Of a stretch of DNA of 64,000 nt, positions 22,410 through 31,663 are shown piece after piece (position 1 is the stretch's first letter; each line of letters begins with the position of its first letter). The stretch comes from Isoetes taiwanensis (taxonomy: Eukaryota; Streptophyta; Lycopodiopsida; Isoetales; Isoetaceae), in the NCBI GenBank assembly GCA_021234155.1, contig JAJEKV010000009.1:11850546-11914545 (forward strand), in the 5' to 3' direction. The notes beneath the pieces were generated by a model, which did not search any database, was not told the DNA's origin, and worked only from the letters and a program-made list of their open reading frames with translations. Both the position numbers and the translations under genes were made by a program.

Positions 22410-22924
22410 GCAAGAGTTCTCTTTTCTTCGGATATATATATCAATCATATACATGTTCTTATGTTTGTCGCGCTTTATCCGACCAGTCCGCTCGAGATCC
22501 GGACACACGGGCTTTGGGACGATCCTCCGCCCGGCCCATGGCTTGGGAGTTTATATATAATCCGTATAGACACGATCCTACGGTCCAAGTTGATCTTATC
22601 CAAGTTGATCTTATCCTGACCGCCGGTCCAGGATCCTACGGCTCACGTTGCTTTGTGACACATCTTACGGTGCACATGGCTTTGGGAATTATATGTAATC
22701 GATCCCACGGCCTGTGTTGATTCGATCCCCGATCGCCGATCCGTGATCTTACTTACCACATGGCTTGGCACATATCCTACGGTGCACATGACTTTGGGAA
22801 TTATATGTAATAGATCCTATGGCTCATGTTGCATGAGATCTCGACCTTTGATCGAGTCCAAGATCCTACGACCCAAGTTGAATGCTCATCCCTTAGGAAA
22901 GGCTTTTAAAATTTTTATGTTGTG

Positions 22925-22990
22925 TAGGGGATTCGAACCCTGGCCATTGACCCCCCAACCCCCCATTCTAACCACTAGACTAAGCATTAA
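22925..22990 (-). repeat. tRNA-like segment, right arm
   Basis: Mirror copy of the 21811 segment: on the minus strand TAGTCTAGTGG (A box) and GGTTCGAATCC (B box). Both boxes survive in both arms although the surrounding bases have begun to diverge. Confidence 0.65.
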
Positions 22991-23873
22991 TTCCATGAAT
23001 AATTCATGTTTCATATATACTTAAGGGTAATGTTCCCATTAAGATAAAATAGACTATAACATTCTAGCTAGTTCAAGAAGGTTCTAGAATGTTCTGGAAG
23101 GCTCTAGAAAGTTCTAGAGCATAAGAGAATCTAGGGGGATCTAAGAAAATTCTTCTAGAAAGTTCCAAATTGTTCTAATAAGTTTTAGAATGTAGGGGAA
23201 TCTACGGGAATGTAAGAAAATCTAGGGAAATACTTCCAAAAAGTTCTAGAATATATTGAAAGTCTTAGAATGTTCCAGAAAGTCTTAGAATGTTCTAAAA
23301 ACTTCTAGAATGTAAAGGAATCCAGAAGAATCTAGTAGAATGTAAGAAAATGTTATAAAATATAAGAGAATCTAGGAAAATATTTACAAGCCTAAGGGAA
23401 TCTCTTAAAATCTGGGGGGTCTAAAGGAATCTTCATAAAATCTAAAGGAACCTAAGAAAATGTTGATGAAATCTTAGAGTATAAGGGAATCTTTATAGAA
23501 TCTCTTTGAATCTCATGTAATGTAAGGGAACCTAGGGCAATCTCATAAAATCTAAATGAATCTAAGAGAATCTAAGGGGATCTTCATAGAATCTTGGAGA
23601 ATCTAGGGAAATCTAATGGAATCTAGAGGGAATCTTATAAAATTTAGAGAAATGCTCACGAACCCTCTAAGAGAACCTTGGTAGAATCTTAGAGAATCTA
23701 TGAATTTAGAGTATTCTCAAGAGATTCTTTTACAAGAACTTGCACGTAGGAATATGCTAAAACTCGAATATGCACCGTAGGACGTATTAAATTTCTTGTG
23801 TAAGTATGTATATATATTATTATATATATATACACATATATGTGTATAAATTGATTGTCTGAAGGTTGTCTGC

Positions 23874-24118
23874 GGTATAAATTTATACCGAAAGAGCTCT
23901 CGCGGTATAATGAAGGAGCTCTCACGGTATAAATTTATACCGTGGGAGCTCTCGATAAATCAAGAATCAGCTCTCGCGTATAAATTTATACCGCCGAGTC
24001 CTCTTTATGGTATAAATTTATACCGCCGAGTCCATTTTTCGGTATAAATTTATACCATGCGAACTCTCCGCATGTTATATCCGCACAAAGACTACCTATT
24101 GTGGTATAAATTTATACC
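23874..24118. promoter_or_regulatory. Palindrome array (right cluster, element 2)
   Basis: Full copies start at 23874, 23926, 23977, 24009, 24041 and 24103, and a half copy at 23904. GAGCTCTC words precede or follow most (23894, 23916, 23946, 23970). Spacings are 32-62 bp. This is the same arrangement as the right cluster of element 1. Confidence 0.87.
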
Positions 24119-24861
24119 ACCCGTAAATTTATTTTGAAGACGTTATGTCCACGCATTGTCATCGCATACATAAGTCTATAGCAAGATCGGATGAGCAAAT
24201 AAGAGCAAGTATATAAGTCGAAGAGCGAGCGCTCTTGACTCCAACTTGCGCTTCAAAGTGTAAGTTTGTTCAATGAGGCATACTTTCATGTGAAAATGTT
24301 TGCTTCAATGAGGCAATATCAAAATGTGTTGCATTTTTACGCTTTGTTCATAGTTTTGTAATCGATTTTGAAAACTTTGAATAAAATACCTTTTTGGCAC
24401 TTTAGTGTGCTTGCTGTTTTTTTCAATGTCTATTTTGTTTAGTTTTTGAAAATATTACTATTTCTCAAACCAAACTAGGGGGGCCAAAAAGGGATGTCAA
24501 ACAATTTTGAATGGAAGCTAAGTTCACACCCCCCCTCAAAAATGATGCCTAAAATTTTCAAATTGTCACACTTGTCACAAATATACCATGAAAAGGGACC
24601 TTTTTGGGGGGATTTTAGGGAATCTTTCAAAGATTCCTTTTGAAGTGCGTTTTGAGCAAATTAGTGCGTTTCATTTTAAACTTTGTTGAAGGCCGATTTG
24701 CCTTAGGCAAGCTCATTTGATGCTAGACCAACCACAGATTTTATTTCCAATCTACCAAAGATTTTGTATGACGACCTATAAAGACAACCCCAGCCCTGAG
24801 GTCAAGATTATAGTCTGTACTCATATTGGGTAATGGATTTTGAATTAAAACAAACATACCT

Positions 24862-24953
24862 CTGCCATAGTTCATTCCAGAACCAACATCATAGCCAGGG
24901 ATCTGATCGTATAAATGCCCTGATCTTTCTGAAAGTTTCCCAACCTGTTAGTT
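24862..24953 (-). CDS. Probable internal exon, unknown protein
   Basis: On the minus strand a CAG acceptor opens a frame reading VGKLSERSGHLYDQIPGYD and then VGSGMNYGRG, closing at a GAG|GTATG donor. The splice signals and open frame suggest a real or recently real exon. It lies 3' of the CBM20 exons on the same strand and could belong to that gene, but I do not recognise the sequence. Confidence 0.45.
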
Positions 24954-25309
24954 ATAAGCTGCCCTAGACCATTGATAAATGCAAATAAGATACTATGCAA
25001 GCTTTTAAACGAGCCAGATGAGGTTAGACACATTATTTACAACATGATCAAGCTCATTAGTATTCAGACAATAGATGCAGCACGTGCAATAATGTGCCAA
25101 AAGTTATTTATGGTACAGTGGTAGTCATTAAACCTGTAGATTCTAAGGTCCAAGATATTTGAACTATTGATGAAATTGCATAATCTTCAGAGCATGCTGG
25201 GTGCATGTTCAGAACTGCAATAAGTTGCTCATCGCTTTAGCTACTCATGTCCTTTATCATAAATGGAGATGGCAAACAAACGTTGAGCTTTTTCCAACGT
25301 ATGTGTATA

Positions 25310-25500
25310 GAGCTGAAAAAATATACAAATGCATCTTTCAGATTGATCCTGATATTTGTCCCAGTCTAACGGCCTTAGCAAATGATATATTTGTACATTC
25401 TTGCTCTATCCGTGATAGGCTAGGGATAAATATCATCATTAGCACTGCACTCATCAATATGCACACCTACGAGGGAAGAATGGCTAGTGCAACATTGTGA
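25310..25500 (+). pseudogene. PPR-like protein remnant
   Basis: The frame reads YKCIFQIDPDICPSLTALAND then RLGINIIISTALINMHTYEG and RMASA, which resembles the PPR pattern (CxSLxALxxGKxVH, then NTALINMYAKCGRMxxA). Only about 1.5 repeats remain with no start context, so this is a broken fragment, probably antisense within the CBM20 gene region. Confidence 0.45.
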
Positions 25501-25789
25501 TTGAGAGTATGCGACAGAGAGATCAGCTTGTATGGAATGCCCTGATCTTATCATGTACACAGTTAAAACGCAATGAATTGGATCTATTGGAAGTCTTTGC
25601 CAGACTGATTTAGCTTTGACAGGACCAAGGACAGGCAAAATATTTAAGATACTACAGCTGGAACTAGCCCTTTTTCTGCCCCATCTACCATGCATCCCCT
25701 GGCTGGGCACATGAAACTGAGTCCCATAAGTCACGTGCTGCCTTGCATTTAATTGTTTTATCACTCCTTGCAATGACAGATACTTCCAG

Positions 25790-26400
25790 GGAATAAATTA
25801 CTAATCACATATTTCTTATTAGCCAGAATGACTTTAGCTAAACTTGCTCGATATTAATCCCAAAACTTTCTGTAGTTTAGCTAAACTGTACACATTTTTC
25901 CTCTCATACTTTCTATCATTTAGCTAAACTAACCCAAACATCATCCCAAAAATTTCTATGGTGTGGCCAACAGAAAATTTAAGCCAAATTACTATACTTT
26001 TTTTCAATATATTCCACTTATTATAGTCATTTTCTTTGTGAAAACATTCTAAAATAATGCTAACTAGCAAAGTCTAGGACTCAAATTAATTCATAATGCT
26101 AGAAACTAAACTATTAATCATATATTTCATATAAACTAGAATGATGTTAGCTAAACTAGCCCGAAATTCATTCTAAAAGTGTCTATGGTTTAGCTAAACA
26201 ATACAAAATTTCACTCTCTTACTTTCTACCATTTGGCTAAAGAGCTCCAGGGTTGGTGCAGTCCCGAAAAAAGTTAAGCTAAAATTATTATTTTTTTTCC
26301 AATTTTTTCCATTTACTTTAGCCAAATGTTTTTGAAAATGTGCTAAAAAATCGCCAAATAGCTAAGTTTAGCCCTTAAATTATTCCATGGATACTTCCAT
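25790..26400. repeat. Two tandem MITE-like copies with TTTAGCTAAA motifs
   Basis: Segments about 25790-26020 and 26115-26350 share, in order, AATCATATATTTC, AGAATGA(C/T)(T/G)TTAGCTAAACT, TTTCTA(T/C)CATTTxGCTAA and a T-run. The self-complementary word TTTAGCTAAA or a variant occurs at least six times. A related piece is at 5300-5470. Probably short foldback DNA elements in an intron. Confidence 0.55.
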
Positions 26401-26651
26401 ATAGAATTTCCAGATATTGAAGCTAAAAGCAAATGTAAACGATATGCATTGTGATTACCAGTATTGGCAATGAACAATTATATGATTGATACCCCTATTG
26501 ATGAAGTTTGACAGATGACAACCGAATCTGAGATTCACATCTTACACTCATGATAGCACATGTAACTGCAAGGTAAGACAATCCTAAACACAATTCTCAG
26601 GACATCTCTGTACAATTGTCCAAAAATTCACAAATGTACAAATGGATACCT

Positions 26652-27235
26652 GCGAGAGGACTTCAAGCTTGTTTCATTGCAGAGGAAGAGCAGATGTTGG
26701 ATCCCATGATCCCAATAGAGGATCATCTCCAGCTACAGAAAACTGCTCACCAAATTTGCATTCCCGTTCCAACAAGAAAGTTACTTTGATTGTCTCCAAA
26801 TCTACGGAAGTCTCCACAGTTTCTGAGACTGATTCAAAAAACAAAACGAAAGAAACAACATAAGCGTCTATAAGTTCATCATGCACATGCATGGTGATCG
26901 TGACGACATATCAAATTTCATGGTACAACAGACAACATACCGTCAGGTTTTAGGTCTCCCTCAACCTGTAAAATTAAGAAGCACAATATCAGATTCTTCC
27001 ATACACTGAAGAGCTCAAAACAAAGTTAAAAGTAAAAACAAACCTTCGATGCGGGGATCGAAAAACGAGAAGATCTCAAAATCACAAGGATAAGGGGATT
27101 CGAGCCAAAACAAGTCCGATTCGCCTGTTTGATCCTAGACATAAAGAGCGCCGCCTGCGAGCTCATTGGGCTTGAAAGTATTATTTCTATACTGAGCCTC
27201 CCGAACAAAAATGGCGAGATGCGAGACACCTCCAT
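26652..27235 (-). pseudogene. CBM20 (starch-binding) protein, 5' exons, probably broken
   Basis: Exon 1 (27235 to ~27043) begins MEVSRISPFLFGRLSIEIIL and is Ser/Arg-rich, like a plastid transit peptide; it ends AAG|GTTTGT. A tiny exon (about 26965-26941, VEGDLKPD) follows. Exon 3 (about 26831-26652) encodes VETSVDLETIKVTFLLERE then CKFGEQFSVAGDDPLLGSWD, the N-terminal half of a CBM20 domain with the G-DDPxLGxWD block. Directly after ALPLQ there is a TGA where family members have Trp, so the domain is cut short. Plant relatives are plastid proteins with one N-terminal CBM20. Either a pseudogene or a locus with a point nonsense change. Confidence 0.65.
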
Positions 27236-27517
27236 TTAGCCGAAGCGTGCAATAGATCCTAGAAGATGGAAAGACTAAATACAAAACTCTTCTAACTCAA
27301 GAAATTTGCATGCATTCGACGAGGGACGCTTTGAATAGCTAAAAAGGGTGACCTTAGCGGAGAAAAACCCAACAATTGTCATGCATTTGGAAGCTTGGAC
27401 GGGAATGGAATAGTTAAAATAAACAAGGGAAAAAACCAAACCAAAGCTCTTGACGAGCTCGAAAGGAGGCTTGAAAAAAAGAAAAGGAAGTTACTCCGTG
27501 ACCCTTTCTATCTCCCT

Positions 27518-27629
27518 GCCCATTTTTGGCAGATTTTCTAATTTCCCTGGCCTTAGATTTGCAAAAGCCAAGAGCCCATTTTTGGCAGATTTTCTAATTT
27601 CCCTGGCCTTAGATTTGCAAAAGCCAAGA
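27518..27629. repeat. 56-bp tandem duplication
   Basis: Units 27518-27573 and 27574-27629 are identical, starting GCCCATTTTTGGCAGATTTT and ending AAAAGCCAAGA. Perfect identity implies a recent event, just upstream of the CBM20 exon 1. Confidence 0.95.
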
Positions 27630-27639
27630 TCTGATGGTG

Positions 27640-29300
27640 CAAAATAAGGCACATCAGATTTTGATGACATGGAAATTACACGTGGATAGGCTAGAATTGC
27701 AAGAAAGGCTGTAGGCCCGGTAGGGCTGGTGTGCTAAAAATTCAACATAATATATGCAAACGATTATCCTGGAGGCAAAGCAATTATTTAAAACCACTAG
27801 CCAACCATTTCTTGGTTTAGTTATATTTAGATGTGTCATAGTATTATATATAATTTTAAATTTGATTGAAGCTTTTAAGTCATGTTTTGACTTCATTGGG
27901 ACTTTTATCCATGCTTTTGTACCATACCATATTTGGTCTTCGTGGACGTTAATCACTTCAATTATTCTATTTTCATTATCTAATTTATGTCATGTCAATC
28001 AAAGATGATTCAATTCCATAGCAGTTGAATAATGCTAAATAGTTGTAATTCACTTTGAAGGGCAAGTATAGAATTTACACTTGAAAAGAACAGTACAGGT
28101 CATTTGAATTTAACCTTTGAGCGTGAGGTTTCTTCACTTTTTTTTTTTTCTCCTAATCCTTCTTTTTATTTTACGTCTTGCTCTTTCTTTTACTTCTTCT
28201 TGCTTCTTCACCTTATGTAGTAATCTTCTCTTGTTATTTCGCTCTATGCTTGATGTTTTTATCAACAGCTTTGATATGAATCTCTCGAATGCTCCTAAGC
28301 ATTTCTCTTGCACAAGATTGTTGAGAAAGCCTCAAGCTATTTAATGCCATTTTCAAACACATCGTAGTATATACAAAGCCTTCAATCCACATCGGTTGCC
28401 AATCGATACCCTTCATCTCAACAGAAGGGCATCCAAAGTAAGAGTTTTATTTTAGTTTGGCCTCAATTTTTTGCCAAACGTGGCCAAAGAAGGTAGTGGA
28501 GGATTCATCCTCCCACTGTTTTGAAAAACCTCTAATTCTCAATTTCAATCGAGATTTAAAGATAATCGCACCATGGAGTAATATGCAGCCATGTTCCTGC
28601 ATGAAGAGCAACTTCAAAATTGCTCTTAAACTCCAAGGCATCTTGACACAAATGAAATGGTGCCAAATCAAATGGAATGGTTCCCTTCGAGGTTGTCTAT
28701 GGAACTCATAAGAGTCTTATATATTCTCCATCAATCCCAGTCAATATCTTTCACTCGTATAAATTCACTCTCCTCTCTTTCTCATACATCTCCTTCAAGT
28801 CATGTATTTTATTCCTCTTGATTTCAAGTGACACTAATAGCAGTACTAAAAATGGTAGGTATGTTAGGAGCACAAGGAGTAGGGCTGTCAATGTTAGAAG
28901 TGCAAGACTGGCGATAGCGCCAAATAAACTGACGTATTCTACTTTATATTCAAAAGTGTCAAAAATCGCCGCCGGTGAGCATTATCATTCCCCAAACGGC
29001 CTGTCATCCTGGCATATCTCATCGATGGCAGTTAGTCCCTGCGTGTGTGTCATCCTCATTTCGTTCCAAACCATGATGCTTGCCTTTCTAAGTACCTCCG
29101 CTTGCTGGCTTGTTGCACGTAGTGCGGAGGTTGCCTCTTGTGTAAGGTTGAGTGGTAACTTGAACATTTTGAATGAACTGTTTGTGCTCCCTTCAAGAGG
29201 AGGCTGACAATACCTGTCCAAGCTACTGATACAATGCCAACACTGATATTTTATCTATCATTATATTCTAGTTATAGTTATGCTTCTTTCCGTTAATGAA
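27640..29300. other. Unassigned, weakly coding-looking on the minus strand
   Basis: A minus-strand frame at 29221-28985 (LPLNLTQEATSALRATSQQA and flanks) runs on, after a stop, into a hydrophobic segment (ALLTLTALLLVLLTYLPFL near 28900). There is no domain I recognise. TTGGTCTTCGTGGACGTTAA at 27935 is a scrap of the LINE D 3' end. Confidence 0.35.
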
Positions 29301-29687
29301 TAAAATTATTATGTACAATTATAAAAGTACTTGATGTTTCATATAACGCAAGGTTCAGTTTCAAACATTGCATTACAACATGAACAAGAGAATAAAAAAC
29401 CATCGAATATTCTCAATGTTTTAGTGTTTGAAAGACATTATAAAATATAAAGAATTTATTTGATAGGTTGACTTTCAAAAGTTTGTTAATCAATAATATC
29501 CAAATGTTTGATAAATGACATTTATTAATAAATTTTGTAATTCATGAAATAAAGATTATACAAACTCTCATAAATATAATATATATGAGTAATATAATTT
29601 ACCTTAATATATAATAATTTCAAAAATAAAAATAGTAGATAACAAAAAAGAATACAAAAAACTCGACAACTACTTTATAAATGAAGA

Positions 29688-29834
29688 AAAAAAGTTATAA
29701 ACAACATTCTTTTTACCATAAAATTCTAAATTATAACCGTCAAACTAACAAAGCTAGCTAAAAAAGTTATAAACAGCATTCTTTTTACCATAAAATTCTA
29801 AGTTATAACCGTCAAACTAACAAAGCTAGCTAAA
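29688..29834. repeat. 72-bp tandem duplication
   Basis: AAGTTATAAACAxCATTC and the following sequence through AACAAAGCTAGCTAAAA occur twice with a 72-bp period (anchors 29701 and 29773). The copies differ at only a few positions. Confidence 0.92.
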
Positions 29835-30239
29835 ACAATGAGAACTTCATTAGTCAATAACCTTGATGAAAGAGATTTAGCAAATGACTATTTTCATTAT
29901 GTTGATAAATGCCAAAACTGTAAAGGTAAATTTTGCAAGCAACAACTTGCACATAAAATATATAAATAAATTAAAAAATGTGATAACATTACAAATATAT
30001 AGGAACTAGCAGTAGGCAAGGTTTAAGGCAAAAGATTTGAAAAGCTGGAAGGAATGGAGGATCCTGAAAAGGCTTAATAGCCCCACTAACATCCTGGAAA
30101 CAAAATACTAAGTTTCAATTTTGTGACAAGTCACCATTATTTATCGCATGAAGGAAATTGGTATCAATGCACTACAAGAGAATGGGCAATTTAAGTCATT
30201 GATTTCGTCATTTGCATAGTTAAAATCATGTTTTGAATA

Positions 30240-30790
30240 CTTTTTGAAAACTGATACAATGAGTGACTAAACCCGTTGATGAAATAGCATCAGTGATATC
30301 GTCATCAGTAACATCATTTATAGCGTCAAAATTAGTATCATTGATTGTGCCATTCACCCTGACATAATAATATCGCTTATAGCATCACTCTTATATACCA
30401 TTAATACCAGCTATACTGCTATAACTAACGTCATGTATAATGTCAACATATGTACCATGGCTGTATCAACTATATTATCATCTATAATGTCAACATATGT
30501 ACCATGGCTTGTATCAACTATATTGTCATCAACAGTACCACATATAATATCACTTATAGAGTCAGAAAGTATAACATTGATAGTGTCAAATATAATACAA
30601 TGTATAAGATCAGAGAGTATGCCAAATAGTATCAAACGTAATATCATAGTAATATCATAATTTACATCATTTTTAAAGTCAAAGCCATGTCAAATATGAT
30701 ACCATGTATCGGGTCAGAGAGTATAGCGAATATTATCAAACTTAATAACACAATTTACATCATTCATAGTCATAAATAGCATCTAATTGT
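30240..30790. repeat. CACTA left subterminal repeats
   Basis: Short units built on (T)ATCA(T)xTATA(A/G)(T)xTCA recur. The clearest is a 47-bp tandem pair (30436-30482, 30483-30529) with TATAATGTCAACATATGTAC. The clustered words are the likely binding sites of an element-encoded protein. Confidence 0.8.
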
Positions 30791-30908
30791 GTCACATCTA
30801 CAGTCATATTATAAACCTTTTTAGTGGTCCAATAATATCACCTCCAATAACATTTTTTGTGCTCCAATAATATCACCTTTAGGAGCATTTTGCCATATCA
30901 CATATTCG

Positions 30909-30931
30909 TTTTTTTTTTTTTTTTTTTTTTT
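30909..30931. repeat. Poly(T) tract
   Basis: A run of about 22 T, followed by ~130 bp of very T-rich DNA. It may be the tail of a minus-strand retro-insertion within the CACTA element. Confidence 0.7.
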
Positions 30932-31663
30932 GAATTTTCTTTTCCAATTATAATTTTCCTATTCTTAATTTTTTATTTATTTGATATTGATGTTTGATTT
31001 TATCTTTTTAATTTTTATTTCACATTATTCATTTTAATTTTTTATTTTTCGAGTTTTCACATTTATTAATATTTTTATTTGAAAAAAATTCAAAACCATA
31101 AATAAAACATCACAAATGGACTCAAATATCCAAAAATCTTTATATTAATACTCAAATCCTGGAAACAAGCACTTTGCAAAGAAATAGATCAAACTGACGG
31201 CTCAGATTCACCACGTCGCGAATATATTTAAAGTCAATAAGAATTAAAATAAAAAAACACATTTTTAAAGGCCACTTACAAATTCTGTTTTAATGTAATC
31301 ATCTCCACCAGAGCCAGTAGTTTGCTTCTTCTCCCTTGCAGCAGCAGCTCGTATAGAATGAGCATACACTTTTTTGCTATTTTCTACAAACAAGTCCCAA
31401 GAATCTTGTCTTACCTCATCAGGCCGATCCATGCTAGGGAATGTAAATTTATATAGGGTCTTTTTTCATGGGCACTTTGGTTTTTTTTATATCCATATCG
31501 AAATTTTGCACGAAGATAAGCATAATAAACAAGTTGGTATTAAGGAACACATATATGTAATACAATCAATAAGTCATTATGTATTATGAATACACAGACA
31601 CATAGAATGGCCTTTCATATAGATACTGAAGTTGTAATGAACATAAAGCTTCTATGAACCTTA

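Larger units (their letters stand above)
21010..23830. repeat. ~2.8-kb near-perfect palindrome inside element 2
   Basis: The left arm (about 21010-22337) and right arm (about 22448-23830) are reverse complements: e.g. GGTTCTTGTAAAAGAATCTC at 21089 pairs with GAGATTCTTTTACAAGAACT at 23721, and GCGCGACAAACATAAGAACA at 22311 with its complement at 22454. The loop of ~110 bp holds two of the 16-18 bp palindromes. Each arm is layered: outer AGATTC-rich array, then a tRNA-like segment, then CCGTAGGATC repeats. Such a structure would give a very long hairpin if transcribed. Confidence 0.88.
19844..24691. mobile_element. Unassigned TIR DNA element 2 (4840 bp) with 4-bp TSD
   Basis: Spans 19848-24687 with the same AACAAGGTTTAAAATGAAAC / GTTTCATTTTAAACTTTGTT ends as element 1 and GAAG duplicated on both sides (19844-19847, 24688-24691). 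The right ~430 bp match element 1 well. The middle differs: a ~2.8-kb inverted repeat (about 21010-23830) occupies it. Eight full palindromes occur, two at the centre of the inverted repeat and six near the right end. No transposase is visible. Two independent insertions with different 4-bp duplications define a family; the superfamily is undetermined. Confidence 0.88.

Noticed and set aside
22925-22990. tRNA gene on the minus strand
   Set aside because: Mirror copy of the same relic; same faults.
23874-24118. CRISPR-like array
   Set aside because: Repeats are palindromes with uneven spacing and related GAGCTC spacers, inside a eukaryotic transposon; no cas genes.
28677-29207. 176-residue plus-strand ORF
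   Set aside because: No recognisable domain; the composition of the minus strand is equally open and neither is supported.
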